64,000 nucleotides of DNA from Sideroxydans sp. CL21 (GCF_902459525.1 NZ_LR699166.1:3608501-3672500); one strand, 5' to 3'; shown: positions 41,467 through 51,451, counted from the first letter of the stretch. The notes: generated by a model not told the origin, from the letters alone. A program made the numbers and translations.

Positions 41467-44206
41467 GATTGGCGGTTTCTTCGTTTTCAATAGAAGGTGG
41501 CTCCGACAACGGCAAGGCAAAATGGAATGCGGCGCCCCCGGAAGGCAAATTATCCGCCCACATCCTTCCGCCATGTGCCTCCACGATGGCACGGCAGATC
41601 GTCAGGCCAAGACCTGCCCCGCCTTGGTTACCCTCCTTGGCGACACGGTGGAATTTTTCAAAAATGCGTTCTTCTTCACCCGCCGGGATCCCGGGACCGT
41701 GATCGGAGATGGTCACCACCAATTCGTTCTGGTCAGTTCCGGCAGATATTTCAATAGCCGTGCCGGGTGGGGTGTATTTCACGGCATTTTCCAGCAGGTT
41801 CGCAAATACCCGCTCCATCATCATGCTGTCGATCTCGACCAAGGGTAGATCGTGCGGCAACCTGACGTTGACCGGATGGTTGGCCATGCGTGCGCTCATT
41901 CCTGCCAGCGCCCCGCCGACCACTTCTTCCAAAGGTTGCCATTGCCGGTTCAGCACGACGGCACCGGCCTCCAGCCGTGCCATGTCCAGCAGGTTGTTGG
42001 CCAGTCCGGCCATGCGTATCGCCTCTTCATAAATGGACTGGCCGAGCTCACGGCGTGCATGATCGTCGAGCTTGTCGCTATCCCGCAGCAGACTGCTGGA
42101 GGCACCGATGATCGCCGCCAGCGGGGTGCGCAAATCATGCGAGATCGCCGACAGCAAAGTATTGCGCAACTGTTCCGTCTCCATTTTTAACTGGGTGCGT
42201 TGCGCTTCGACCGCCATCTTGACCCGCTCCAAGGCCAGCGCGATCTGGCTGACAAACGTTTCCAGAAGCCGCTGTTGCTCGGGCAGAGCGATCCGCGCCG
42301 GGTTCAGCGGCAACAAGGCCAATACGCCTATCATTCCGGACGATGCCTGTAGCGGCAGATAGACCATCTCCCCGCCCGGCAGGGTATCCGTTCCCAGTCC
42401 TGCCATCTGCCCGTGGTCGAAGACCCATTGCGCCACGCTCAGGTCGCTGCCATGACAGGATTGCGGTTCGCCCTCACCTCCAGGATAAACGATGCGCCCC
42501 GTTGCGTTGGGCAGTAACACGGCTACCTGTGCTTCAAATACATCCGCCACATGCCTGACCGCAATGCGCAGAATATTTTCCTCGCCGCGCGTCGCCGCCA
42601 GTTCGCGGCTCAAGCCAAATAACGATGCTATGCGGCGCTCGCGGTGACCCGCGATCCTGGCCTGGTGACGGGTACTCACGGTCATGCTGCTGATCACCAG
42701 TGCAACCATCAACATGACAGCAAATGTCATCAGGTATTGGCTGTCCGAAACCGCAAAACTGAATCGCGGCGGAACAAAAAAGAAATCGAATGCCACCACG
42801 CCCAGGAATGAACTCAATACCGACGGGCCGCGTCCGTAACGCGCAGCGACTATCACCACGCCCAACAGGTAAACCATGATCAGGTTGGCCAGGTCGAAAT
42901 GGTCGAATATGACCCAGGATATGCCGGTGCTGATGGCCGTCGCGACAAATGCCCACAAATAGCCTGCGCGCCACTTGAACATCGGCTGCTGCTCCTCGGA
43001 AGCAAGCCCGAGATACAAGCGGCTGCGCGCGAAATAAGGGTTTTCCCGCGATTGCGACAGGAAATTGGATTCCTTTCCCACCACGTGGATATCGATGTCC
43101 TTGGCTTGCCGGATGATCGTGTCGACCAGCGACCCGAACAGCCAACGCTTCCATTCCGACCGTGTCGGTTTTCCAAGCACGATACGGGTGGCGTTACGGG
43201 TGCGGGCATAGGTGATCACTTCCTCGGCCAGTTTATAACCGCTCAGCGTCGCAGTCTCCGCCCCCAACTCTTCCGCCAGCTTCAGCGTGCGCAAAATGTC
43301 ATCACGTTGCTCTTTGGAAAGATGTTGTAGCTTCGCAGTCTCGATATAGACCACGACCCATTCCGCCCGCAGCAGTTGCGCCAGTCGGTATGCCGCGCGA
43401 ACCAGGTTTTCAGCCGTGCCACCCGGCCCGATACAAACCAGCAGGCGCTCTTTGACCTGCCATACGTTCTGGATCGCGTGATCGTCACGGTAGTCGCGCA
43501 TCTGCGCGTCCACCCGGTCCGCCGTGCGCCGCAATGCAAGCTCGCGCAAGGCGATCAGGTTGCCCTTGCGGAAGAAATTCTTAGCGGCACGTTCTGCCTG
43601 CTGCGGCAGATAAACCTTCCCTTCTTTCAGACGCTGCAGCAACTCGTCCGGCGGAAGATCAATCAGCTCGATTTCAGTCGCCTCCTCCAGCACAGAGTCC
43701 GGGACGGTCTCCCATACAGGGATGCCGGTGATTTGCGAAATAACGTCGTTGAGGCTTTCGATATGCTGGACATTGATCGCGGTATAGACGTCTATCCCCG
43801 CATCCAGCAATTCCTCCACATCCTGCCAGCGCTTGGCATGGCGCGAACCCGGTGCATTGGTGTGCGCCAGTTCGTCCACCAGGATCAGCGCAGGATGACG
43901 CTTGAGCGCAGCATCCAGATCAAACTCGCGCAGTTGCGTGTTCTGGTAATCCACCATACGCATCGGCAAAACTTCCAGTCCTTCCAGCAACTGCTCTGTC
44001 TCGACACGTTTGTGCGTTTCCACATAGCCCGCCACCACGTCCAGACCTTCAGCGCGGCGTTCGCGCGCTGCCAGCAACATGCCGAAGGTCTTGCCGACAC
44101 CGGCGGACGCGCCGAAAAATATCTTCAGGCGGCCGCGTCTGCGCTTCGCTTCTGCGCGCTGTACACGCTCTAACAAAGAATCGGGATCAGGACGTTGTTC
44201 GTTCAT
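41459..44206 (-). CDS. kdpD: Osmosensitive K+ channel histidine kinase
   Basis: About 915 aa from ATG 44206. An N-terminal KdpD domain with Walker A GASAGVGKT (about 34) and Walker B ALILVDELAHTNAPGSRH, a USP-like domain (about 240-370), four transmembrane helices of the DUF4118 type (about 400-490), a GAF region, HisKA with SHDLRTPLAAIIGASSSLL (His near 688) and HATPase_c (NLLENAVKYTPPG, DHGPGIP, GGAGLGLTI). It senses K+ limitation or ionic stress and phosphorylates KdpE. It is coupled to a small ORF upstream. Confidence 0.96.
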   Translation of the reverse strand: MNEQRPDPDSLLERVQRAEAKRRRGRLKIFFGASAGVGKTFGMLLAARERRAEGLDVVAGYVETHKRVETEQLLEGLEVLPMRMVDYQNTQLREFDLDAALKRHPALILVDELAHTNAPGSRHAKRWQDVEELLDAGIDVYTAINVQHIESLNDVISQITGIPVWETVPDSVLEEATEIELIDLPPDELLQRLKEGKVYLPQQAERAAKNFFRKGNLIALRELALRRTADRVDAQMRDYRDDHAIQNVWQVKERLLVCIGPGGTAENLVRAAYRLAQLLRAEWVVVYIETAKLQHLSKEQRDDILRTLKLAEELGAETATLSGYKLAEEVITYARTRNATRIVLGKPTRSEWKRWLFGSLVDTIIRQAKDIDIHVVGKESNFLSQSRENPYFARSRLYLGLASEEQQPMFKWRAGYLWAFVATAISTGISWVIFDHFDLANLIMVYLLGVVIVAARYGRGPSVLSSFLGVVAFDFFFVPPRFSFAVSDSQYLMTFAVMLMVALVISSMTVSTRHQARIAGHRERRIASLFGLSRELAATRGEENILRIAVRHVADVFEAQVAVLLPNATGRIVYPGGEGEPQSCHGSDLSVAQWVFDHGQMAGLGTDTLPGGEMVYLPLQASSGMIGVLALLPLNPARIALPEQQRLLETFVSQIALALERVKMAVEAQRTQLKMETEQLRNTLLSAISHDLRTPLAAIIGASSSLLRDSDKLDDHARRELGQSIYEEAIRMAGLANNLLDMARLEAGAVVLNRQWQPLEEVVGGALAGMSARMANHPVNVRLPHDLPLVEIDSMMMERVFANLLENAVKYTPPGTAIEISAGTDQNELVVTISDHGPGIPAGEEERIFEKFHRVAKEGNQGGAGLGLTICRAIVEAHGGRMWADNLPSGGAAFHFALPLSEPPSIENEETANHE

Positions 44207-44334
44207 GACTTTCTTTCGTCGTACTGCGCCTGCAATTCGCACTGCTCTTTACCGCCGTCCGCAAGCGGCATCAATTGCACCGCCCCGAAAAGGACTTTGC
44301 GGAAATGGCGGACGGTATGGTCGGGGGCAGTCAT
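44203..44334 (-). CDS. 43-aa small ORF coupled to kdpD
   Basis: ATG 44334 opens a frame starting MTAPDHTVRHFRKVLFGAVQ and ending ELQAQYDERKS. Its TGA overlaps the kdpD ATG as ATGA. Codon use resembles kdpD. There is no clear hydrophobic helix. The ribosome site (GGAA) is weak. I recognise no family. It may be a regulatory uORF that sets KdpD synthesis. Confidence 0.5.
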   Translation of the reverse strand: MTAPDHTVRHFRKVLFGAVQLMPLADGGKEQCELQAQYDERKS

Positions 44335-44700
44335 TATGGGTTCCAGTTTATAACAAGTTGTGACTATCCAACTCTAATGTGCACCGACTACTGACAACTT
44401 GGTCACGTTGTTCGCAGTCCCTGTCAATCAAGATCGTGATATAAATTATTGTGTTTGTTGTGCAATGTTTAACATCGTGGATCACGATGTAGCAAATCCC
44501 CATGCAACCTCCATCCCTGACTGATGCGAATTTCTATTTCACTGACTTGCTCGAAAGAAGTCTCTCAGGTTCTCTGTGATCCATATAGGAATGGCAGAAA
44601 ATACAAGAAAGGAACGTTTTGTATAGGCTGAACATCCGTATTCATTACAAGACTCCTAATCGAGAAAGCAATAACTCAAATCAAGGTAGGCAGAGCAAGA
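44335..44700. other. Gap between small membrane protein and kdpD
   Basis: About 365 nt, AT-rich, with no supported gene. Transcription of kdpDE could start here. I see an interrupted symmetric ATCGTG-GATCACGAT motif (about 44475-44490) of the kind bound by regulators, but no promoter that I would defend. Confidence 0.35.
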
Positions 44701-44895
44701 TTATGGTTCAGCGCGATTTTCCTCGGCACTGGATTCTTCCGTCCTTTCCTGTAGCAATTCATTGCATGCAGATGCTGAAGTTTTCAGGTGGTCGCTGCAC
44801 GGCTTGCGCGATTGCAACAACAAGATGACATACGCAACCCCAATTGGAATGGCAATGCCGATAAGGCCCAGAAATGGATCTATAGCATTGCTCAT
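44701..44895 (-). CDS. Small membrane protein downstream of PII-like gene
   Basis: 64 aa from ATG 44895, with GGAG 9-10 nt upstream. ATG 44910 is also in frame. One transmembrane helix covers about residues 7-28 (DPFLGLIGIAIPIGVAYVIL), followed by a polar cytoplasmic-type tail rich in Glu and Ser. It sits 17 nt after the PII-like gene on the same strand, so it may be the membrane partner of that protein. No family recognised. Confidence 0.6.
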   Translation of the reverse strand: MSNAIDPFLGLIGIAIPIGVAYVILLLQSRKPCSDHLKTSASACNELLQERTEESSAEENRAEP

Positions 44896-44912
44896 GAGAA
44901 CAGTCTCCATTG

Positions 44913-45212
44913 CTAAGCGGCACGCTTAGGTGTGCAATGTTGAAAAGAGGCAAGATCAATCCTTCCGGCTTGCGCGATTCTACGGATAACTTCAATAACG
45001 CTGCCAGCCATACTGTCTTCGGCCGTCACATCGAACCGTACCTGCTTGCATGACTCGTGAATTGTCCTTTTAGCGCGTATTTCCGCCATATCAACCGCGC
45101 GCACCCGATATGGAATCGGGGTAATGACAACATGCTCACCTCCTGCGACGCAGACAGCTTTGCGCACAATCATCGCTTCAGATTCTCTTAATACTGTAGT
45201 GATTCGTTTCAT
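44913..45212 (-). CDS. PII-like signalling protein (copy 1)
   Basis: 99 aa. MKRITTVLRESEAMIVRKAV opens with the beta1-alpha1 pattern of PII-fold proteins. The later FDVTAEDSMAGSVIEVIRRI with AQAGRIDLASF matches the second beta-alpha-beta half. The T-loop is short and the GKGxG ATP-binding motif of true PII is absent, so it belongs to the divergent PII-like group that often partners transporters. A paralogue is at 52493. Both are preceded by kdp-box-like repeats, implying a role in potassium homeostasis. Confidence 0.7.
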   Translation of the reverse strand: MKRITTVLRESEAMIVRKAVCVAGGEHVVITPIPYRVRAVDMAEIRAKRTIHESCKQVRFDVTAEDSMAGSVIEVIRRIAQAGRIDLASFQHCTPKRAA

Positions 45213-45271
45213 ACAAACCTCCTTCCTTGAATAGGGAGCATGCTATGAGAAACAGTATAAAAATAGGGTAA

Positions 45272-45304
45272 ATTGTTAGTCTTCGGGTGTAAAAAACTCA
45301 TTAA
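45272..45304 (-). promoter_or_regulatory. KdpE-box-like promoter E (PII-like copy 1)
   Basis: Minus strand TTAATG (45304-45299), 5 nt, TTTACA (45293-45288), then 10 nt to AACAAT (45277-45272). It is the weakest of the five boxes, with two deviations in the first half-site, but the spacing is the same. It would give the PII-like gene its own start inside the kdp cluster. Confidence 0.55.
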
Positions 45305-45357
45305 GAATTCGCACCGCGATCTGGGTTGATCCGTACCATCAACGTTCGCCAAAATAG

Positions 45358-45391
45358 ATGCGCTTGGCGAAGAACAATTCACCAAGCGCAT
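45358..45391 (-). terminator. Hairpin after the TorF porin gene
   Basis: ATGCGCTTGG (45358-45367) and CCAAGCGCAT (45382-45391) form a perfect 10-bp stem about 40 nt past the porin stop. It probably ends or attenuates the kdpFABC-porin transcript. On the minus strand it is followed by CTATTTTGG, a weak T-tract. Confidence 0.6.
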
Positions 45392-45432
45392 TTGGTAACG
45401 GTTTAGCGTAACAATACAAGCTAACGCATTTA

Positions 45433-46233
45433 TCAGAACGTACGGCTCAGAGCCAATACGGCAATGCCCTTTCCCAGTTCGTTACCTGCGACGGTATAGA
45501 ATGTACCTGCGCCTGTTGCAGCGTTTGTTTTGCTGTAAGCCAAGCTCACACCGTAACCAGATCCCATGTCTTTGCTGACGCTTAACTTGTAGTCAGCGTA
45601 GGATGGATCAGCGCCATTGGCTTTGAGTTGATCAGCAGTGCTGCCTTTGTAGGCTTGCTTGCCCCAATGTGCACCCAGGGTATAGCCGCTGTCACCGATC
45701 GGATAGTTCGCGCTCAAATCGAGGTAAGTAGAACCTTGGGCGTTAGAAACGCCAAACAGGTCACCCAGGCTATACGACAACTTGGCCGTCACAATGGAGT
45801 AGGTCACCGCTCCATAGACTTCGTTGGTATCAGCCTTGGTTGCACCTGGAGCGTAATTGCCGGGATAGTTATAGCGTAGAAAGCCAACATCATAAGAAAC
45901 TACACCTGCTGTTCCCTTGTAGCCCCCATAGGTGTCGAGTTCCAGTCCAGCATCTCGCGCGCCTGCCGGATTTGCACCGGTAGTATATTCATCCCCCAAC
46001 CAGCTGATGCTTGAACCCCATGTACCGATATACAGGCCATTGGCGTTTGCATAGTCAAAACCACCCTGAATGGCTGGTTTGGCGCCGGATTGCGAAATGC
46101 CGCGATACAGGTAATTGGTCGTCAACGCCACGTTAGCAGAGAACGGTGAAGCGGGAGCTGTGTCAGCCAATGCCAACCCAGGTGCGCTCAGTGCGGTGAG
46201 TATCAAAATATTCAATAATTTGCTTTTAAACAT
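45433..46233 (-). CDS. TorF-family putative porin
   Basis: 266 aa with signal peptide (MFKSKLLNILILTALSAPGL, cut after LADT region) and the TorF/Gcw_chp opening FSANVALTTNYLYRGISQSG. The remainder is amphipathic strand pairs (VSYDVGFLRYNYPGNY, STYLDLSANYPIGDSGYTLG) ending in the aromatic ALSRTF. It is an outer-membrane barrel. Position 47 nt after kdpC suggests that it supplies a diffusion route across the outer membrane for potassium uptake. That is inference. Confidence 0.85.
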   Translation of the reverse strand: MFKSKLLNILILTALSAPGLALADTAPASPFSANVALTTNYLYRGISQSGAKPAIQGGFDYANANGLYIGTWGSSISWLGDEYTTGANPAGARDAGLELDTYGGYKGTAGVVSYDVGFLRYNYPGNYAPGATKADTNEVYGAVTYSIVTAKLSYSLGDLFGVSNAQGSTYLDLSANYPIGDSGYTLGAHWGKQAYKGSTADQLKANGADPSYADYKLSVSKDMGSGYGVSLAYSKTNAATGAGTFYTVAGNELGKGIAVLALSRTF

Positions 46234-46280
46234 TGCCAGTACTTTCTATTCAGTTAATTAAAATATGTTTTCGGTCGGAT

Positions 46281-46853
46281 TTAGCGCGCTGCGTCCAGCG
46301 CCAGATTGAGTTCCAGCACATTCACCCGCGGCTCGCCCAGAATGCCGAACTGACGGCCTTCAGTGTGATCTGCTACCAGCTTGCGCAAGGTTTCCGGGTT
46401 GAGGTTGCGCACCCGTGCCACTCGCGCAAGCTGGTATTCCGCTGCCGCAGGGCTGATGTGCGGATCAAGCCCGCTGGCGGATGTAGTCACCAAGTCGACA
46501 GGGATAGGCTGCGTATTACCCGGATCGGCATCGCGCAGGGCTTGCACTCTGCCTTTGATCGCATCCATCAAGGCCGGGTTGGTTGGTCCCAGATTCGAGC
46601 CGCCAGAAGCAGTTGGATTGTTGGGCATCGGGCCGATCGCCGAAGGACGGCTCCAGAAATACTTCGGATCCGAGAAGGACTGGCCGATGAGGCTGGAGCC
46701 AACCGGCTTGCCGTCTTTCATGATCATGCTGCCGTTGGCCTTGGCGGGCATGGCCACCTGCGAGATTCCTGTCACCAGCAACGGGTATGCGATGCCGGTA
46801 AGCAGGGTCAGCAACAGGAAACTGACTACAGCGGGACGAATTTCTTTCAACAT
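46281..46853 (-). CDS. kdpC: Potassium-transporting ATPase C chain
   Basis: 190 aa. One N-terminal transmembrane helix ([20 protein letters not shown]), then a periplasmic domain with [31 protein letters not shown] and [20 protein letters not shown], all KdpC signatures. It stabilises the KdpFABC complex. It follows kdpB by 13 nt. Confidence 0.97.
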   Translation of the reverse strand: MLKEIRPAVVSFLLLTLLTGIAYPLLVTGISQVAMPAKANGSMIMKDGKPVGSSLIGQSFSDPKYFWSRPSAIGPMPNNPTASGGSNLGPTNPALMDAIKGRVQALRDADPGNTQPIPVDLVTTSASGLDPHISPAAAEYQLARVARVRNLNPETLRKLVADHTEGRQFGILGEPRVNVLELNLALDAAR

Positions 46854-46866
46854 GATTATTCCTTTC

Positions 46867-48939
46867 TCAAACTAAATGCAGAGCGACTAGCAACAGGTCG
46901 ATCAGCTTGATGCCAACGAAGGGGACGATGACGCCACCCAGCCCGTAGATCAGCAGGTTGTTACGCAACAGCACATTCGCCCCGATGGCGCGGTATTTCA
47001 CACCTTTCAGCGCCAACGGCACCAGCGCGATGATGATCAGCGCGTTGAATATCACGGCGGACAGGATGGCGCTGGACGGCGTCGCCAGATGCATCACATT
47101 GAGCGCGCCGAGTGCCGGATAAGTGGTCACAAATGCTGCCGGAATGATGGCGAAGTACTTGGCCACGTCGTTGGCAATACTGAACGTAGTCAGAGAACCG
47201 CGGGTCATCAGCATCTGCTTGCCGGTCTCGACGATCTCGATCAGTTTGGTTGGGTTGGAATCCAGGTCCACCATGTTGCCTGCTTCCTTCGCCGCCTGCG
47301 TACCGGTGTTCATAGCCACCGCCACATCGGCCTGCGCCAGTGCAGGGGCGTCGTTGGTGCCGTCGCCGGTCATCGCCACCAGCCTGCCCTGCGCCTGATG
47401 TTCGCGGATCAGTTTCAGTTTAGCTTCTGGCGTGGCTTCAGCAAGGAAGTCATCCACGCCCGCTTCGGCGGCAATAGCGGCGGCGGTGAGGCGGTTGTCG
47501 CCGGTGATCATGATGGTCTTGATGCCCATGCGACGCAGTTCGGCGAAACGTTCCTTGATGCCGCCCTTGACGACGTCCTTGAGCTCGATCACGCCCAGCA
47601 CTTTGATTCCGTCCGCCACCACCAGCGGCGTGCTGCCGCGGCGCGCGACAGTCTCCACAATGGTATTGACATCGGCAGGAAAAATACCGCCAAGACCGAC
47701 GACATGGTCGCGTATAGCATCGGTCGCACCCTTGCGAATCTGGCGACTTTCCAGATTAACCCCGCTCATGCGCGTATGTGCGCTGAAGGGCACGAAGGTC
47801 GCACCCATCTCATGGATGTTTCGTTCGCGCAGGCCGAATTTCTCCTTGGCCAGCACAACAATGCTGCGGCCTTCCGGCGTTTCGTCGGCCAGCGAGGCGA
47901 GTTGAGCCACATCGGCCAGTTCGGCCTCGGTCACACCACTGGCATGCAGGAAACTGCTGGCCTGGCGATTGCCCAACGTGATAGTGCCGGTTTTGTCCAG
48001 CAGCAACACATCCACATCGCCTGCCGCTTCCACTGCACGACCGCTCGTTGCAATCACGTTCTTTTGCAACATGCGCCCCATACCGGCTACACCGATGGCG
48101 GAAAGCAGGCCGCCGATCGTTGTCGGGATCAGGCATACCAGCAGCGCCACCAGCACAGTAATGCTGATCGGTTGCCCGGCACCAGCCACTTCGACGCTGT
48201 AGATGGAGAACGGCAACAGGGTGACAATGACAAACAGGAAAATCAGCGTCATCGCCACCAGTAATATGGTGAGCGCGATCTCGTTCGGCGTCTTTTGGCG
48301 CTTTGCGCTTTCCACCATCGCGATCATACGATCCAGGAATGTCTCGCCCGGATTGGTGGTGATGCGCACCACCAGCCAGTCGGACAGCACGCGCGTACCG
48401 CCGGTCACCGCGTTGAAGTCGCCGCCGGAAGCGCGTATCACCGGTGCGCTTTCACCGGTGATGGCGCTTTCATCCACCGAGGCAACGCCCTCGATTACCT
48501 CGCCGTCGCCGGGAATGAAATCACCTGTTTCTACCAGCACGACATCATCTTTGCGTAAGCTGGAGCCCGGAACCTCAGCAAACTTTTCGCCATAGTTCGG
48601 ACGAACAAGTTTCTTTGCCACGATGTCGCGCTTGGCACTGCGCATGGCGTTGGCCTGGGCGCGGCTGCGGCCTTCCGCCACAGCTTCAGCGAAATTGGCG
48701 AACAGCACGGTGAACCACAGCCATAGTGTGATGGCCAGAATGAAACCGGCAGGTGCTTCGCCGTGTCCGCCCAGAGCCTGAAAGAACAGTGCAGTGGTCA
48801 GTAAGCTGCCCACCCACACCACGAACATCACGGGGTTCTTCATTTGCTGGTGTGGACTCAGTTTTTTGAACGAGTCCACCACGGCCTGTTTGACGATATC
48901 GCGCTCAAACAGGGAAAACGGAACAGTCTTGGTTGTCAT
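46867..48939 (-). CDS. kdpB: Potassium-transporting P-type ATPase B chain
   Basis: 690 aa from ATG 48939. P-type ATPase motifs: TGESAPV in the actuator domain, phosphorylation site [12 protein letters not shown] (Asp near 314), KGATDAI in the nucleotide domain, and [20 protein letters not shown] in the hinge. It hydrolyses ATP to drive K+ import through KdpA. The ATG lies inside the last codons of kdpA (frame overlap), with AGGAG upstream. Confidence 0.97.
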   Translation of the reverse strand: MTTKTVPFSLFERDIVKQAVVDSFKKLSPHQQMKNPVMFVVWVGSLLTTALFFQALGGHGEAPAGFILAITLWLWFTVLFANFAEAVAEGRSRAQANAMRSAKRDIVAKKLVRPNYGEKFAEVPGSSLRKDDVVLVETGDFIPGDGEVIEGVASVDESAITGESAPVIRASGGDFNAVTGGTRVLSDWLVVRITTNPGETFLDRMIAMVESAKRQKTPNEIALTILLVAMTLIFLFVIVTLLPFSIYSVEVAGAGQPISITVLVALLVCLIPTTIGGLLSAIGVAGMGRMLQKNVIATSGRAVEAAGDVDVLLLDKTGTITLGNRQASSFLHASGVTEAELADVAQLASLADETPEGRSIVVLAKEKFGLRERNIHEMGATFVPFSAHTRMSGVNLESRQIRKGATDAIRDHVVGLGGIFPADVNTIVETVARRGSTPLVVADGIKVLGVIELKDVVKGGIKERFAELRRMGIKTIMITGDNRLTAAAIAAEAGVDDFLAEATPEAKLKLIREHQAQGRLVAMTGDGTNDAPALAQADVAVAMNTGTQAAKEAGNMVDLDSNPTKLIEIVETGKQMLMTRGSLTTFSIANDVAKYFAIIPAAFVTTYPALGALNVMHLATPSSAILSAVIFNALIIIALVPLALKGVKYRAIGANVLLRNNLLIYGLGGVIVPFVGIKLIDLLLVALHLV

Positions 48940-48949
48940 GCAAATCTCC

Positions 48950-50758
48950 TTAATGAACACTAATCATGTTCAGGTGTTCGATCACCGGGCCGAGCGCCAA
49001 TGCTGGTACAAAGTTCAGCGCACCTACCAGTAGTACCGTACCGATCAGCAGCCAGACGAACATTTGTGTATGCGTCGCCATACTGCCTATGCTGGCGGGG
49101 ATGCGTTTTTTGGCCGCCAGCGAACCGGCCAGCGCCAGCACCGGAATCATCAGCCAGATGCGGCCGAAGAACATCTCGAAGCCCAGCGCAGTGTTATAAA
49201 ATGGCGTATTGGCCGATAGACCTGCGAAAGCACTGCCGTTGTTGCCGACAGCTGATGAGAACGCATACAGGATCTCGCTGAAGCCGTGTGCACCGGGATT
49301 CGCGACGCCGGCTTTACCCGCGGCCAGCATGACGGCCAAGGCGGCCCCGCCGAGAATAATCATGGGCGGAATCAAAATCACCAGCGAAGCCATCTTGATG
49401 TCGAAAGCCTCGATCTTCTTGCCCAGATATTCCGGGGTGCGCCCGATCATCAGCCCGGCCAGAAACACAGCGATCACGGCGTATACCAACATCGCGTACA
49501 AGCCAGAACCAACACCGCCGAAGATCACTTCGCCCAACTGGATCTGCGCCAGCGGAACCAGCCCGCCCAGCGGCGTGAAGGAGTCATGCATGGAATTCAC
49601 TGCACCACAGGAAGCTCCTGTGGTAATCGTGGCGAACAAGGCTGAATTGACGATGCCGAAGCGCGTTTCTTTGCCTTCCATATTGCCACCGGATTGTGTG
49701 ATGGAAGCGTTTTGATCCACACCCAAGGCAGTAAAGGCAGGGTTGCCCTTCAGTTCGGCGTATTCAGCCACTGCAAGGAAACCGACGAACAAAATTGTCA
49801 TGGCTACGAGGATCGCCCAACCCTGACGTGTATCGCCCACCATGCTGCCGAAGGTGTAGCACAGGGCAGCAGGAATCAAGAACATCGCAATCATCGCCAG
49901 GAAATTGGAGAATGGCGTGGGATTCTCGTACGGGTGAGCCGAGTTGGCGTTGAAGAAGCCGCCGCCGTTGGTGCCGAGTTGCTTGATCGCCTCTTGCGAT
50001 GCGACCGGACCCAGCGCAATGACCTGCTCCTTAGTGGTTGCCTTTTCAGTGACCGGGTTGCCTGCGGCGTCTTTCACCGGATTACCGGCGGCATCCATTT
50101 TCGGATTGTCGTAGGTGATTGTTTCCACTGTGGGCACAGTTTGATAGGCAGACAGGTTCTGCACCACACCCTGGCTGACCAGCACCAGCGCCAGCACGAC
50201 GGAAAGCGGCAGCAGTATATAGATCGTGCTACGCGTCATATCCACCCAAAAGTTGCCGATGGTTTCCGTGGTATGGCGTGCAAAGCCGCGTATCAATGCC
50301 ACCAGCACGGCCATACCGGCAGCGGCAGAAAGGAAGTTCTGCACCGCCAAGGCTGCCATCTGGACGAGGTAGCTCATGGTGGATTCGCCGCTATAACCTT
50401 GCCAGTTGGTGTTGGTCAGGAAACTGACTGCCGTATTGAAAGACGAATCGGGACTCACTGCGCCGAAACCCTGGGGATTCAGCGGCAGCATACCTTGCAG
50501 GCGCTGCATGGCATACACTGCCAGCATGCTGAGCAGCGCAAACCACAACATCGCCAGCGCATAACGGGTCCAGCGCATTTCCTGCTTGCTGTCCACACCG
50601 CACAGGCGGTAAAAAAGATTTTCGGCAGGAGCTACCCAGCGCACAAACGCCGGCAGCTTTCCCTCGTAAACTTGTGCCATGTACCAGCCGAGCGGCTTCG
50701 CCAGGGCGATAAGCACACCGAGGAACAAGGCAATTTGCAGCAATCCATTGGTACTCAT
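48950..50758 (-). CDS. kdpA: Potassium-transporting ATPase A chain
   Basis: 602 aa, about ten transmembrane helices, SKT-type selectivity filter repeats such as [11 protein letters not shown] and [20 protein letters not shown]. It is the K+-conducting subunit of KdpFABC. Its ATG overlaps the kdpF stop (ATGA). An insertion-like charged loop [20 protein letters not shown] near residue 220 contains a short repeat (DAAGNPV twice) that is frequent in this family. Confidence 0.97.
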   Translation of the reverse strand: MSTNGLLQIALFLGVLIALAKPLGWYMAQVYEGKLPAFVRWVAPAENLFYRLCGVDSKQEMRWTRYALAMLWFALLSMLAVYAMQRLQGMLPLNPQGFGAVSPDSSFNTAVSFLTNTNWQGYSGESTMSYLVQMAALAVQNFLSAAAGMAVLVALIRGFARHTTETIGNFWVDMTRSTIYILLPLSVVLALVLVSQGVVQNLSAYQTVPTVETITYDNPKMDAAGNPVKDAAGNPVTEKATTKEQVIALGPVASQEAIKQLGTNGGGFFNANSAHPYENPTPFSNFLAMIAMFLIPAALCYTFGSMVGDTRQGWAILVAMTILFVGFLAVAEYAELKGNPAFTALGVDQNASITQSGGNMEGKETRFGIVNSALFATITTGASCGAVNSMHDSFTPLGGLVPLAQIQLGEVIFGGVGSGLYAMLVYAVIAVFLAGLMIGRTPEYLGKKIEAFDIKMASLVILIPPMIILGGAALAVMLAAGKAGVANPGAHGFSEILYAFSSAVGNNGSAFAGLSANTPFYNTALGFEMFFGRIWLMIPVLALAGSLAAKKRIPASIGSMATHTQMFVWLLIGTVLLVGALNFVPALALGPVIEHLNMISVH

Positions 50759-50847
50759 GAGAACAACTCCGGTTTAAGTAAGGCAATGACGAGATAAACC
50801 ATCAACAACAATGCCGCGATGGCAGCCACGATATAGAAGAAGCTCAT
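50755..50847 (-). CDS. kdpF: KdpF small membrane subunit
   Basis: 30 aa: MSFFYIVAAIAALLLMVYLV then [10 protein letters not shown], the classical KdpF single-helix peptide ending in KPE. GGGGAGG ribosome site upstream. The stop overlaps kdpA (ATGA), and the start overlaps the stop of the preceding small gene (ATGA). It stabilises the KdpABC complex. Confidence 0.92.
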   Translation of the reverse strand: MSFFYIVAAIAALLLMVYLVIALLKPELFS

Positions 50848-50936
50848 GACGGCCTCCCCAGTTTTTCGATGCCGTAGGTCAGCAGCACGCTCAGGCCAAA
50901 GAAGGCCAGAATCAACAATAGATAGAACCAGTCCAT
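50844..50936 (-). CDS. Small membrane peptide ahead of kdpF
   Basis: 30 aa from ATG 50936 (AGGAG at 8-9 nt): MDWFYLLLILAFFGLSVLLT then YGIEKLGRPS. It is one hydrophobic helix with a short basic tail, with the stop overlapping kdpF by 4 nt. It resembles KdpF in size and topology but not in sequence. It is the first gene after the kdp promoter, so it is expected to be made with the pump. No family name is known to me. Confidence 0.7.
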   Translation of the reverse strand: MDWFYLLLILAFFGLSVLLTYGIEKLGRPS

Positions 50937-51001
50937 TTCATTTACTCCTGTTGGAAAAACACGGGGAGCATGGTAGGGAATGGCGAATAAAAACGGTGTA
51001 A

Positions 51002-51034
51002 ATAAGAGGCTCGTGTGTGTAAAGAAGTTATAAA
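51002..51034 (-). promoter_or_regulatory. kdpFp: KdpE-box-like promoter C (kdpFABC)
   Basis: Minus strand TTTATA (51034-51029), 5 nt, TTTACA (51023-51018). This matches the E. coli kdp box in both half-sites. After 10 nt comes TCTTAT (51007-51002) as a possible -10. It lies about 80 nt upstream of the first kdp operon gene. Confidence 0.75.
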
Positions 51035-51203
51035 GATTCACTCGGCTGCGCGAGCTGATTAGTGGAGAAATTGACTAAGGTCAAGATAGTCTGAAGGGAA
51101 ATTTCCCTAAGTCCACCCGGCATTCAACCAGTACGACTGAATAGTGAGGCGTTATACCCGACAAATATTGTTGGAAGCCGATAACAAATCTTCTTTGCCT
51201 GGC

Positions 51204-51236
51204 TTTACGGATTATTTACGTCTTGCCGTCTATGTT
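51204..51236 (+). promoter_or_regulatory. KdpE-box-like promoter B (small membrane protein copy 2)
   Basis: TTTACG (51204-51209), 5 nt, TTTACG (51215-51220), 10 nt, TATGTT (51231-51236). Box sequence, spacing and downstream TATGTTTTAGAAAATCTTTA are the same as in promoter A. It is divergent from promoter C with about 170 nt between the boxes. Confidence 0.7.
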
Positions 51237-51316
51237 TTAGAAAATCTTTACGCAGTTTTCCTTAATCTAACGAATCGCTCAGTTGTGTCGAGTGACATTG
51301 TGATAAGGAAAATGGA

Positions 51317-51451
51317 ATGAATGATCTTGCAGAAATGTTCATCAATCTGGTGTTAGCACTGATGGGCTTTATATGCCTACTCTGGTTAGCACAAGTCATG
51401 TTCGAGAATCTCTTAAAATCCAAACCGTTCGGCAAAAATAGAATTTTTTAA
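51317..51451 (+). CDS. Small membrane protein, kdp satellite (copy 2)
   Basis: 44 aa: MNDLAEMFINLVLALMGFIC, LLWLAQVMFENLLKSKPFGK, NRIF. It is paralogous to the 65-aa protein at 39874, including the upstream promoter sequence, but lacks its C-terminal extension. A single transmembrane helix. The ribosome site is AAGGAAAATGGA. It is divergent from the kdp operon. Function unknown, with a K+-response role inferred from the shared box. Confidence 0.65.
   Translation: MNDLAEMFINLVLALMGFICLLWLAQVMFENLLKSKPFGKNRIF

Noticed and set aside
45209-45391. 60-codon minus-strand frame upstream of PII-like copy 1
   Set aside because: It spans the porin hairpin and the kdp-like box. It is better explained as regulatory DNA.
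47089-48264. 391-codon plus-strand frame opposite kdpB
   Set aside because: Shadow of kdpB codon bias. His/Arg-rich composition and no ribosome site.
49694-50797. 367-codon plus-strand frame opposite kdpA
   Set aside because: Same cause. The sense strand encodes an intact KdpA.
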